Part shown: one piece after another, positions 38,931 through 46,287 of the stretch | Layout of the letters: each line of letters begins with the position of its first letter | Position numbering within the stretch: position 1 is the first letter of the stretch | NCBI GenBank assembly: GCA_041558415.1 | Contig: JBFFEY010000007.1 | Span: 1-64,000, forward strand | Length of the DNA stretch: 64,000 nt | Direction: 5' to 3' | DNA from: SG8-39 sp041558415 | GTDB taxonomy: Bacteria > Pseudomonadota > Gammaproteobacteria > Burkholderiales > SG8-39 | Translations under genes and position numbers: made by a program | Notes under the pieces: generated by a model | Told to the model about the DNA's origin: nothing | The model's input: only the letters and a program-made list of their open reading frames with translations | Database searches by the model: none

Positions 38931-40900
38931 ACGCACGCCCCGGCGAGGCGAAACTGCCTCATCTGTTCAGGCCCGGCAAGCTCGGGCGCTATGCCACCCG
39001 GAACATGATCAAGTACGGCGCCTGCTGCGTGTCGAACTATAACGATCGGGACGGCACCATCACGCCGCGGGAACTCGCGCGCACGCGGGTGATCGCCAAC
39101 ACCGGCTGCGGCATCATCACCAACCAGGGCGCCTACCCGGATGCGAAGGGCGAGGGCAAGTCGTATTTCCGCATGGTCGCGCTCTACGACGACAGGTTCC
39201 TGCCGCAGTTCGAGACCATCGCCGGCTACATCCACGAGGCCGGCGCGGTGGCGATCCAGCAGATCCTGCACGCCGGGCGCTACGGCGGCATCGACCTCGG
39301 CTACTGCGTGCAGCCTTCGGTGGTGCCGCAGACGCTGCCGCACTTCCGCCCGCCGCGCGAAATGTCGAAGGACGACATCCGGCGCTGCATCCGCGAGCAT
39401 GTCGATGCCTCGAAGCGCGCCGTCAAGGCCGGCTTCGACGGCGTCGAGGTGACGAGCTTCATGGGCTACCTGCTCGCCTCGTTCAATTCCAGATTTACCA
39501 ACCAGCGCACGGACGCGTACGGCGGCTCGCTCGAGAACCGCGGCCGCTTCATGCGCGAGCTGATCGACGCGGTGAAGCAGGCCCTGCCCGAGCACCCCTT
39601 CATCATCCGCTTGAACGGCGCCGAGCTGATGGACCAGTGGGGCGGCAACAGCGAGGACGAGTGCTTCGAGCTGATGCGGCAGGCCGCCGGCTGCGGCGTC
39701 GACATGATCAGCGTCACGGTCGGCTGGCAGGAGGCCCCCGAGTCGTCGATCGGCCGCGACGTCGCGCCCGGGTACTGGAACTACCTGGCTGCACGCGCCA
39801 AGCGCGAATGCCCGAACACCCCCATTGCCTTCGGCAACCGGCTGCCGGACCCGCGCATGGCGAACGAATGCCTGGCGAAGCGCGAGTTCGACTACTGGGA
39901 AGTGTGCCGGCCGATGCTCGCCGACCCCGAGCTGGTGCACAAGGCGGCGGAGGACCGCCTCGACGAGGTGCGCCGCTGCATCGGCTCGCTCAACTGCCTG
40001 TCGCGCGTGTTCCGCGACCTGCCCTACAGCTGCACCATGAACCCGGCGCTCGGCCACGAGGTCGAGCCCGAGTACGCGGTCACGCCGGCGGCGGTAAAGA
40101 AGAAAATTATGGTGATCGGCGCGGGGCCCGCTGGCATGGAGTTCGCCATTACGGCGCGCCGGCGCGGGCACGACGTCACGGTCTACGACCGCGCCGACCG
40201 CATCGGCGGCAACCTGCTCGGCTATGCGAACTGGGACCTGGCGCGGCCGGACGACCTGCTCTCGGTGGTGCGGCACTACGAGGTGATGGCCACCAAGCTC
40301 GGCGTCGAGATGAAGCTCGGTACCGAGGCGAACGCGAAGCTCATGCGCTCGGTGCTTCATCAGTACGACGTCTGCGTGGTCGCCGCCGGCGCGCGCATCG
40401 ACCTTGCCGCCTACGACGGCGTACCGGGCCGCGAACGCCTGGTCGACGCGCTCGAGGTCGCCGCAGGGCGGATCGAACCCGGCAAGCGCGTGGTAGTCGT
40501 CGGTGCCGGAAAGATCGGGCTGGTGGTCGCCGAGTTCCTGAAGAAGAACCGCAGCGAGGTGACGCTGGTCGAGGCGGACAAGCGCATCGCCGGGGACGTC
40601 ATGCCGACCTTCAAGTGGCGCCACACGGCCTGGGTCGACGAGCTCGAGATCCCCGTGCTCACCTCGACGCGCCTCCTGCGCGTGACGGCCGATGCGGCGG
40701 TGGTCGTCGACGCGAAAGGCGTGGAAACTACCCTGCCTGCCGACACCGTGATCGCCGCCGCGCCACGCGTCGCCAACCAGACGCTGTTCGCCGAGTTCGA
40801 GTGGATGGTCGATGAGCTGCACGGTTGCGGCGACGCGCTGATGCCGCGCGGCATGGATGCCGCGATCCACGAGGGCTACCGGCTCGGGGTGCGCATCTGA
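38927..40900 (+). CDS. FMN/FAD flavin oxidoreductase of the dienoyl-CoA reductase/TMADH family
   Basis: A 657-residue protein. An old-yellow-enzyme TIM barrel (about 1-345) has FDGVEVTSFMGYLLASF and the family signature NQRTDAYGGSLENRGRF. A Fe-S segment follows (351-369), then FAD/NAD domains with IGAGPAGMEFA (about 398) and VVGAGKIGLVVAEFL (about 526). In homologues (2,4-dienoyl-CoA reductase, trimethylamine dehydrogenase, BaiCD) four cysteines bind a 4Fe-4S cluster; here the pattern is CIGSLNC...C, with Ser354 in place of the second cysteine. It probably reduces a conjugated CoA ester or related compound made by the upstream ligase; this is inference. Translationally coupled to both neighbours. 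Confidence 0.88.
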   Translation: MNARPGEAKLPHLFRPGKLGRYATRNMIKYGACCVSNYNDRDGTITPRELARTRVIANTGCGIITNQGAYPDAKGEGKSYFRMVALYDDRFLPQFETIAGYIHEAGAVAIQQILHAGRYGGIDLGYCVQPSVVPQTLPHFRPPREMSKDDIRRCIREHVDASKRAVKAGFDGVEVTSFMGYLLASFNSRFTNQRTDAYGGSLENRGRFMRELIDAVKQALPEHPFIIRLNGAELMDQWGGNSEDECFELMRQAAGCGVDMISVTVGWQEAPESSIGRDVAPGYWNYLAARAKRECPNTPIAFGNRLPDPRMANECLAKREFDYWEVCRPMLADPELVHKAAEDRLDEVRRCIGSLNCLSRVFRDLPYSCTMNPALGHEVEPEYAVTPAAVKKKIMVIGAGPAGMEFAITARRRGHDVTVYDRADRIGGNLLGYANWDLARPDDLLSVVRHYEVMATKLGVEMKLGTEANAKLMRSVLHQYDVCVVAAGARIDLAAYDGVPGRERLVDALEVAAGRIEPGKRVVVVGAGKIGLVVAEFLKKNRSEVTLVEADKRIAGDVMPTFKWRHTAWVDELEIPVLTSTRLLRVTADAAVVVDAKGVETTLPADTVIAAAPRVANQTLFAEFEWMVDELHGCGDALMPRGMDAAIHEGYRLGVRI

Positions 40901-41346
40901 TGGCCGCGCTGCCGCAGATCGCCCTCGACTGGCAGCCGGTGCTCGATGCGCACGTCGGGCTGTTCGAGCCGCTCGCGCCCGGCGCGAGCGTCGCGCTCGT
41001 GCCGCGCTGGCGCAGCGATGCGCAAGGCCAGCGCCGCGCCAACGTCATGCCGAAGACCCAGCCGGTGCCGATGCATCTCTGGCTGCGCGAACCTCAGGCG
41101 ATGCGCGTGCGCGAGAGCATCTTCACCGGCCTCGCGTCGCTCGGGTCGGACCTGCTGTTCATCGCCGAGGACGGCGCCCTCGACGCCGCGCTCGCGCACG
41201 AACGGCCGCTTAGCGAGCTCAAGCGCCTGCTGCGCCGCAACCGGATGCTCTTCATGGTGCTGCGCACGCGCGACGAGCTGCGCGAGCGCGGCTGGACCGA
41301 GTTTCTCGAGGCGCTCGGGCTGCCGTTCCTCGGCACCTGCCGTTGA
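40900..41346 (+). CDS. Protein of unknown function in the aryl-AMP ligase operon
   Basis: A 148-residue soluble protein that I do not recognise. It begins MAALPQIALDWQPVLDAHVGLF, contains VALVPRWRSDAQGQRRANVMPK and MHLWLREPQAMRVRESIFTGLASLGSDLLFI, and ends with GLPFLGTCR. No membrane segment or signal peptide is visible. The ATG at 40900 shares its A with the stop of the flavin oxidoreductase (TGATG), so it is coupled to that enzyme and may be an accessory or regulator. Confidence 0.75.
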   Translation: MAALPQIALDWQPVLDAHVGLFEPLAPGASVALVPRWRSDAQGQRRANVMPKTQPVPMHLWLREPQAMRVRESIFTGLASLGSDLLFIAEDGALDAALAHERPLSELKRLLRRNRMLFMVLRTRDELRERGWTEFLEALGLPFLGTCR

Positions 41347-41352
41347 GGCGCG

Positions 41353-41550
41353 ATGATCTTCACCAACCCCGCGGGCGCACCCGAGCTGGCCTGCGAAGAA
41401 TGCGGCTGCCGCTGGTTCGACCGCATGACCGACTGCTGCTACGAGTGCGGCGCGCCGGTCAGCGCGGCGGCGATGGACGAGTATCAGCGCGCGCTGGCGG
41501 CATTTGCCGCGCGCCGCGAGTCGGATAGCCCCGACCCGGCTTTAGGCTGA
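41353..41550 (+). CDS. 65-residue zinc-ribbon-like protein
   Basis: A small protein with a cysteine-rich centre: LACEECGCRWFDRMTDCCYECGAPV. The CxxC ... CxxC arrangement predicts a zinc ribbon. The rest is a short helix (AAAMDEYQRALAAFAARRE). It starts 6 bases after the preceding gene and is the last member of the operon. The family is not recognised; it could mediate protein contacts or hold a metal. Confidence 0.7.
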   Translation: MIFTNPAGAPELACEECGCRWFDRMTDCCYECGAPVSAAAMDEYQRALAAFAARRESDSPDPALG

Positions 41551-41589
41551 CCCCTGACTAAAAAGCGCCGGACGATCTCACGCGCGACG

Positions 41590-41853
41590 CTACTTCAGAA
41601 AAGAAATCTCCGGCTTGCCGACCACGCCGGCCTCCTTCATGACCTTGCGCAGGTTCGCACTGGACGTGAATGCCTTTGCCTTCGACAGGCTCGCAGCCTG
41701 GAACAGGATCAGCACGTCCTTCGGGTTCCTGACGCTCCGCAGCAGCGCTTTTTGCCTAAGCGCAGCTTTTCTGCGCGCAGGCGCGTGCCCGTCATAGGCA
41801 CGCTTCCATTTGGCGAAGTCCTTGACCTTGTGACGAACGAGTAGGAATGCCAT
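41590..41853 (-). CDS. Small ABM/EthD-like protein
   Basis: An 87-residue protein starting MAFLLVRHKVKDFAKWKRAYDGH, a pattern common to dimeric alpha-beta barrel (antibiotic-biosynthesis-monooxygenase-like) proteins. The centre is basic (APARRKAALRQKALLRS). The Shine-Dalgarno AAGGAGGACCC sits ideally before the ATG at 41853 and decides the start against a longer frame. Function unknown. Confidence 0.75.
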   Translation of the reverse strand: MAFLLVRHKVKDFAKWKRAYDGHAPARRKAALRQKALLRSVRNPKDVLILFQAASLSKAKAFTSSANLRKVMKEAGVVGKPEISFLK

Positions 41854-41941
41854 TGGGTCCTCCTTGTTGGCGTTGACCTGCGCGACCATCATAACGCCAT
41901 GCGGCGCTGTGCAGGGCAGCCTCCGTGCTGAAGCGCCCCCC

Positions 41942-42832
41942 TCAGTCCGCCAACTTGCCGTCGGCTGTGAGCGGATACCAGCGTGGCGTCTCCCCCTGCG
42001 CGAACGCGACGATGTGATTCGGCGGTACCGCGCGCCACTTCGCGTCGCCGGTCAGGCGCTCCGAGGACACCACCACGGCCTCGCCCGTTTCTTCCGGATG
42101 GCGCGCGTGGAACTCCTGCGAGGTCGTCGCGTAGATGTGGTCGTGCAGGGTGTAGAGCGAATCGGGCGGCGCCGTGGGGTTGCTGGTAAAGCGCGACGCC
42201 GCGGCGTGCACGCCGTCCGACACGGCGACGTTTAGCGCGCTCGGCGCGCCCTCACCGTGCGCCTTGACCACGGCCAGCACGCGCGCGAGCGTCGCCGCGA
42301 GGCGCTCGGCAAGCCGGCGCACGCCGTCAACCTGTTCGCCGGGCGGCTCGCCGTGCTTGAGCAGCTCGTCGACGAAGATGGCGAACATGTGCTCGCTGTC
42401 GGTGTCGCCGCGAACGACGTTGTAGGCCTCGTCCGAAAGGTCGGCGAGCAGCTGCCGCCGCAGGCGCGGATAGGCGCCGATCGCGCCGTTGTGCATCAGC
42501 AGGTAGCGGCCGTGCTGGAAAGGATGGCAGTTCGCCTGGTGCACCGCGCTGCCCGCGGTCGCCGCGCGCACGTGCGCCAGCACGCAGGGGCTCGCCACCA
42601 CGCGCGTGATGCTCTGCAGATTGCGGTTGTTCCACGCCGGCGAGATGGAATGGAACACCGCCGGCTCGTCCGACAGGCGCGGCGCGTACCAGCCGACGCC
42701 GAAGCCGTCACCGTTCAGCGGCTCGTCGCGCTCGGCGGCGTGAAAGCTCTGGTGGATCAGCGAGTGCGTCGGCTCGATCAACAGCGTGCTCAGCCGGATC
42801 GACGGGCCGAGGTAAAGGGTGAAGCGGCACAT
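41942..42832 (-). CDS. Class II glutamine amidotransferase (EgtC/YafJ-like)
   Basis: A 296-residue Ntn-hydrolase. The mature N-terminus is the catalytic Cys2 in MCRFTLYLG; further family segments are LNGDGFGVGWYA, LAHVRAATAGSAVHQANCHPF, YLLMHNGAIG and GDTDSEHMFAIF. EgtC-type enzymes hydrolyse gamma-glutamyl amides in ergothioneine synthesis, but egtB/egtD are not seen here, so the broader YafJ-type annotation is safer. It lies 41 bases downstream of the small membrane gene ending the mutase operon. Confidence 0.9.
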   Translation of the reverse strand: MCRFTLYLGPSIRLSTLLIEPTHSLIHQSFHAAERDEPLNGDGFGVGWYAPRLSDEPAVFHSISPAWNNRNLQSITRVVASPCVLAHVRAATAGSAVHQANCHPFQHGRYLLMHNGAIGAYPRLRRQLLADLSDEAYNVVRGDTDSEHMFAIFVDELLKHGEPPGEQVDGVRRLAERLAATLARVLAVVKAHGEGAPSALNVAVSDGVHAAASRFTSNPTAPPDSLYTLHDHIYATTSQEFHARHPEETGEAVVVSSERLTGDAKWRAVPPNHIVAFAQGETPRWYPLTADGKLAD

Positions 42833-42873
42833 GGCAGGCTCCGGTCGGTTGCGCCGCGCATCATACCGGCGCG

Positions 42874-43134
42874 CTAGCGCGGCGGGTGCAGGTCGCGCGG
42901 CCGGCGCGGCGGCCGGCACCAGACGCCCGAAAGGTCGGAATCCAGCCACGACACGGCGATCGCCCAGACCCCGCCGACGAGCGCGGTGAAGCCGAACCAG
43001 AACGCGCGCTCGCGCAGCGCCTCGGCAATCGAGTCGTCGGCACCGAACACAGCGTAGGCGCCGACGGCGAGGAAGCCGAGCCCGGTGAGCGTGCCAAGGA
43101 TGCGGATCGCGAGCTGGTTCGTGTGCAGGCGCAT
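42874..43134 (-). CDS. Small membrane protein at the end of the mutase operon
   Basis: An 86-residue protein with two hydrophobic segments: residues about 9-31 (AIRILGTLTGLGFLAVGAYAVF) and about 45-62 (FWFGFTALVGGVWAIAVSWL), followed by a proline/arginine-rich tail. I do not recognise a family. It starts 4 bases after the EamA transporter stop and is likely cotranscribed. Confidence 0.65.
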   Translation of the reverse strand: MRLHTNQLAIRILGTLTGLGFLAVGAYAVFGADDSIAEALRERAFWFGFTALVGGVWAIAVSWLDSDLSGVWCRPPRRPRDLHPPR

Positions 43135-43138
43135 CGGC

Positions 43139-44032
43139 TCATTTTCGCGCCGGCAGCGCGACCGTGAGGAGCGAAGCGATCACCAGTGCGAAGGCGGCGT
43201 ATTCCATCGGCGTGGGCCGCTCGCCGAGGAACAGGATGCCGCTCAGCACGCCGATCATCGGGGTGAGCAGCATGGCGAGGGAGAACACGGTCACCGAGAG
43301 GCTGGTCGCCAGCTTGATCCAAACCCAGTGCGCCCAGGCGAAGGCAATGAGCACGTTGTACGACACGCCGAACCAGGCCTTCGGGCTCACCTCGGCGAGC
43401 GCGGCGAGATCGTCGAGGATCAGCGCACCGACGAAGATCGGGATGCCGCCGAGCAGCATGATCCAGGCGGTGTAGACGCCGACCGGCATGGAGACCGGGT
43501 AGCGCTTCTGGAACACGGTGGCGAGCGCCCACATGATTGCCGCCAGCAGCACCAGCAGCGATCCAACCGGCGCGCTGCCGAGGTTGCGCACGCCCTCGCC
43601 GAGCAAGAGCACGAGCCCCGCCATGCCGAGCGCGAGGCCCGTCAGCCTGCGCCCGTTGAGGCGCTCGCCGAGCAGCCACACCGAAAGCGGGATCGCCCAG
43701 GCGGGCATGGTGTAGGCGAGGATCGCGGCGCGGCCGGACGGGATCATCGACACGCCGTAGGCGACGAGCAGGTTCCAGGCGGTGATTGCGGTGAGCGAGA
43801 GCCCGATCAGCCGCGGCCACTGGCCCTTCGGCACGGCGAGCGAGTGGCCGCCCGCCTTCATCACCCCGAACAGCACGGCCGAGCCGACGCCGAGGCACAT
43901 CGAGCGGAAGGTGAACGGCGCGACCTCCGATAGCGCGAGCTTCATCGCCGTCCAGTTGAAGCCCCAGGCGAAGGTCAGCCCGGCGAGCACCCAACACAGG
44001 CGCGCCGGGATGTGGTCGGCCGAGGCGCTCAT
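43139..44032 (-). CDS. EamA/DMT family transporter
   Basis: A 297-residue membrane protein with ten predicted helices in two EamA repeats: residues about 12-140 (WVLAGLTFAWGFNWTAMKLALSEV) and about 155-292. The DMT superfamily exports amino acids, nucleotides or other metabolites; substrate unknown. Its ATG at 44032 overlaps the stop of the GalT-like gene by 4 bases (ATGA), so the exporter is coupled to the enzymes upstream and may remove a product or toxic intermediate. Confidence 0.88.
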   Translation of the reverse strand: MSASADHIPARLCWVLAGLTFAWGFNWTAMKLALSEVAPFTFRSMCLGVGSAVLFGVMKAGGHSLAVPKGQWPRLIGLSLTAITAWNLLVAYGVSMIPSGRAAILAYTMPAWAIPLSVWLLGERLNGRRLTGLALGMAGLVLLLGEGVRNLGSAPVGSLLVLLAAIMWALATVFQKRYPVSMPVGVYTAWIMLLGGIPIFVGALILDDLAALAEVSPKAWFGVSYNVLIAFAWAHWVWIKLATSLSVTVFSLAMLLTPMIGVLSGILFLGERPTPMEYAAFALVIASLLTVALPARK

Positions 44033-45075
44033 CGCGCCGCGAGCAGCGCGCGCAGATCCGCGGCGTGCTGCTCGGGGTAGAGCATGGCGAACTTCTCGCC
44101 GAGCAGCAGCTGCAGGTAGGCAGTGTCGGAGTTGTGCAGCTGCGGATGCAGGTAGAAGCGCGGCAGCAAGCGCGCGGTGAGCCGATGCCGACCCGAGCGC
44201 TCGCCTTCCGCGTCGGGCATGAGCGTCAGGTTGAAGCTCCACATTCCCATCGCCGCGTAGGCGGCGAGCACGCGGCACAGGCTGCCTGCGAACGCCTCGA
44301 GCGCCGCGTCGTCGCAGGCACTGACCGTGGCGTAGTCGACGAACATGGCCTGCGCGTCGCCCAGCATGCCGCTCGGACCGAAGGGCACCCACCAGGCGAT
44401 GCCGCCCGCCTCCTCCAGCCAGCGTTCGCCGCCGCGCTCGGCCTCGTGCAGCGCCACGGGGTAGGCCCGCCCATGGGCGGCGAGCCAGCGCGCCTCCGCC
44501 TCCAGCTCGCGCCGCAGCTGGTTGCCCGGCGTGTCGGTGACGATCACCTGCATGTGCGGATGCACCTGCGATGCCCCCGAAGGCGGCATGTAGTTCCAGG
44601 TGACGATGCCGAAGGCCTCGCCTCCCTCGACGAGCGGCGCCGCGGTGACGATGAAATCGCGCGCCAGCTTCAACGCGTCGGCGACAATCGCCGGCGGCAT
44701 GGCATCCATGGCGAGGAAATGCGCATGCGCCATCGACACGATCGCCGACACGTCGTCGTAGGGGAACAGGTTCGGCACCAGCAGCGCCTCGCCGCGCCGC
44801 AGCCGTCCCTCGGGCAGCAGCTCGGCGGGATAGCGCGGCGTCACGCGCTCGACGCTGTCGGGGCAGAACGGGCAGTTGGCGCGCGTGCGCTCGGCGAGCA
44901 CCGACAGGTCGGGCCGCTCGCGCTTCGGGAATGCAAAGTGGCAGATGCGCGACGAATCGCCGGTCAGCGGGTCGTAGCGCACCTCGCTCTCGATCTCGCT
45001 GAGCGCGAAGTCGCGCCGCGGATCATGGATGCGCGCGCGCTTGCGCGTCGCGCGGAATTCGAGCGGCGCGCTCAA
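44029..45075 (-). CDS. GalT-like HIT-superfamily nucleotidyltransferase
   Basis: A 348-residue protein with a CPFC zinc-type motif (residues 68-71) and the catalytic HPHMQ triad motif (His172-x-His174-x-Gln176) characteristic of galactose-1-phosphate uridylyltransferases; a second HLHPQ-like segment RFYLHPQLHNS lies near the C-terminus. Full GalT would use UDP-glucose; no galactose genes are nearby, so the substrate may differ. The start is inferred to be TTG at 45075, whose bases overlap the stop of the upstream gene (TTGA). The frame is open upstream but overlaps the meaB fusion gene. Confidence 0.8.
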   Translation of the reverse strand: MSAPLEFRATRKRARIHDPRRDFALSEIESEVRYDPLTGDSSRICHFAFPKRERPDLSVLAERTRANCPFCPDSVERVTPRYPAELLPEGRLRRGEALLVPNLFPYDDVSAIVSMAHAHFLAMDAMPPAIVADALKLARDFIVTAAPLVEGGEAFGIVTWNYMPPSGASQVHPHMQVIVTDTPGNQLRRELEAEARWLAAHGRAYPVALHEAERGGERWLEEAGGIAWWVPFGPSGMLGDAQAMFVDYATVSACDDAALEAFAGSLCRVLAAYAAMGMWSFNLTLMPDAEGERSGRHRLTARLLPRFYLHPQLHNSDTAYLQLLLGEKFAMLYPEQHAADLRALLAAR

Positions 45076-46277
45076 GCCGGCGGCCCCGACGCTTCCTCGC
45101 CCGGCAGCGCCTTGCCCGTGCGGTACACCGTCCCGGTGAGGCTCGCCACCAGCACGCCGTCCTCGCGCCGCACTTCCATGCGGTAGACGCCCAGCTTGCG
45201 GGTGCGCGACACCTCCTCGGCGCGCGCCGTCAGCCGTTCGCCGGATTGCACCGCCACCGAGAAGGTCATGTGCGAGTCGATCAGCGCCGCGACCGAGCCG
45301 TAGGAATTGCAGGCCAGGCCGAGCGCGGTGTCGGCGAGCGAAAAGATCGCTCCGCCGTGACAGCTGCCCCAGAAGTTGATGTGCTCCGGGCGCACGCGCA
45401 TCGTCACGCTCGCCCTGCCCTCGCCCGCCTCGAGCAGCTCGAGCCCGAGGTGGCGCGCGAAGGCATCGCGTGCCATCAGCCGTTCGAGCAGCGCTGCCGC
45501 GTCCGATGCGGGCGGCGGGGTGCCCTGCGGCCGCGGCCTGCGGCCGCGCACTTCGAGCCAGTCGACGAGTGCCGCGACGCCTTCGCCCGTCGTCGCCACC
45601 GTTTTCAGCACTGGCGCCTGCGCCGCGGCGCCCTGGCGCAGCGCGAGCATCGCCAGCAGCTCGCGCTCGGTGCGCGCCGCGTCGGGAAGATCGGCCTTGT
45701 TGACGACGAACGCATCTGCGATCTCGAGGATGCCGGCCTTGATCGCCTGCACGTCGTCGCCCAGGCCTGGCGGGCACACCACCAGGCGATGCGCGGCAAC
45801 CTTCGCGATCTCGACCTCAGACTGGCCGGCGCCGACCGTCTCCACCAGCACGTCGTCGAAGCCGGCGCCGTCGAGCACGTCGACCACCTGCGCCGCGGTG
45901 CGCGACAGGCCGCCGAGATGGCCGCGCGCGGCGAGCGAGCGGATGAATACCGCCTCGTGGCCCTGCATCTCGCCCATGCGCACGCGGTCGCCGAGCACCG
46001 CACCGCCGGAGACCGGGCTCGACGGATCGACGGCGATCACCGCGACGCGCCGGCCGCGGCCGACCAGCTCCCGGACCATGGCGTTGACCAGCGTCGATTT
46101 GCCCGCCCCCGGCGGGCCGGTGATGCCGATGACCTGCGCGTGGCCGAGGTGTGCCGCGAGCGCGGCGCGGATGGAGGCCGCCTCGTGGGTCTGGTTCTCC
46201 ACCGCGGTGATCGCGCGTGCCAGCGCGCGGCGGTCACCGCCGCGGATGCGTTCGGCCAGCGTGACGGGCGCGTTCAT
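45072..46277 (-). CDS. MeaB-like GTPase fused to a PaaI-type hotdog thioesterase
   Basis: A 401-residue two-domain protein. Residues 1-250 are a MeaB/ArgK G3E-type GTPase: P-loop GPPGAGKS (54-61), AVDPSSPVSGGAVLGDRVRM, DVLVETVGAGQSE, NKAD (192-195). This type guards and reactivates B12-dependent mutases. The usual C-terminal dimerisation helices of MeaB are replaced by a hotdog domain from about 265: HLGLELLEAGEGRASV, HINFWGSCHGGAIFSLAD (compare PaaI HLNxHGTCHGG) and a domain end near 395. The second domain should hydrolyse an acyl-CoA thioester. It lies 10 bases downstream of the mutase large subunit. Confidence 0.9.
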   Translation of the reverse strand: MNAPVTLAERIRGGDRRALARAITAVENQTHEAASIRAALAAHLGHAQVIGITGPPGAGKSTLVNAMVRELVGRGRRVAVIAVDPSSPVSGGAVLGDRVRMGEMQGHEAVFIRSLAARGHLGGLSRTAAQVVDVLDGAGFDDVLVETVGAGQSEVEIAKVAAHRLVVCPPGLGDDVQAIKAGILEIADAFVVNKADLPDAARTERELLAMLALRQGAAAQAPVLKTVATTGEGVAALVDWLEVRGRRPRPQGTPPPASDAAALLERLMARDAFARHLGLELLEAGEGRASVTMRVRPEHINFWGSCHGGAIFSLADTALGLACNSYGSVAALIDSHMTFSVAVQSGERLTARAEEVSRTRKLGVYRMEVRREDGVLVASLTGTVYRTGKALPGEEASGPPA

Positions 46278-46287
46278 CGGGCGCGGG

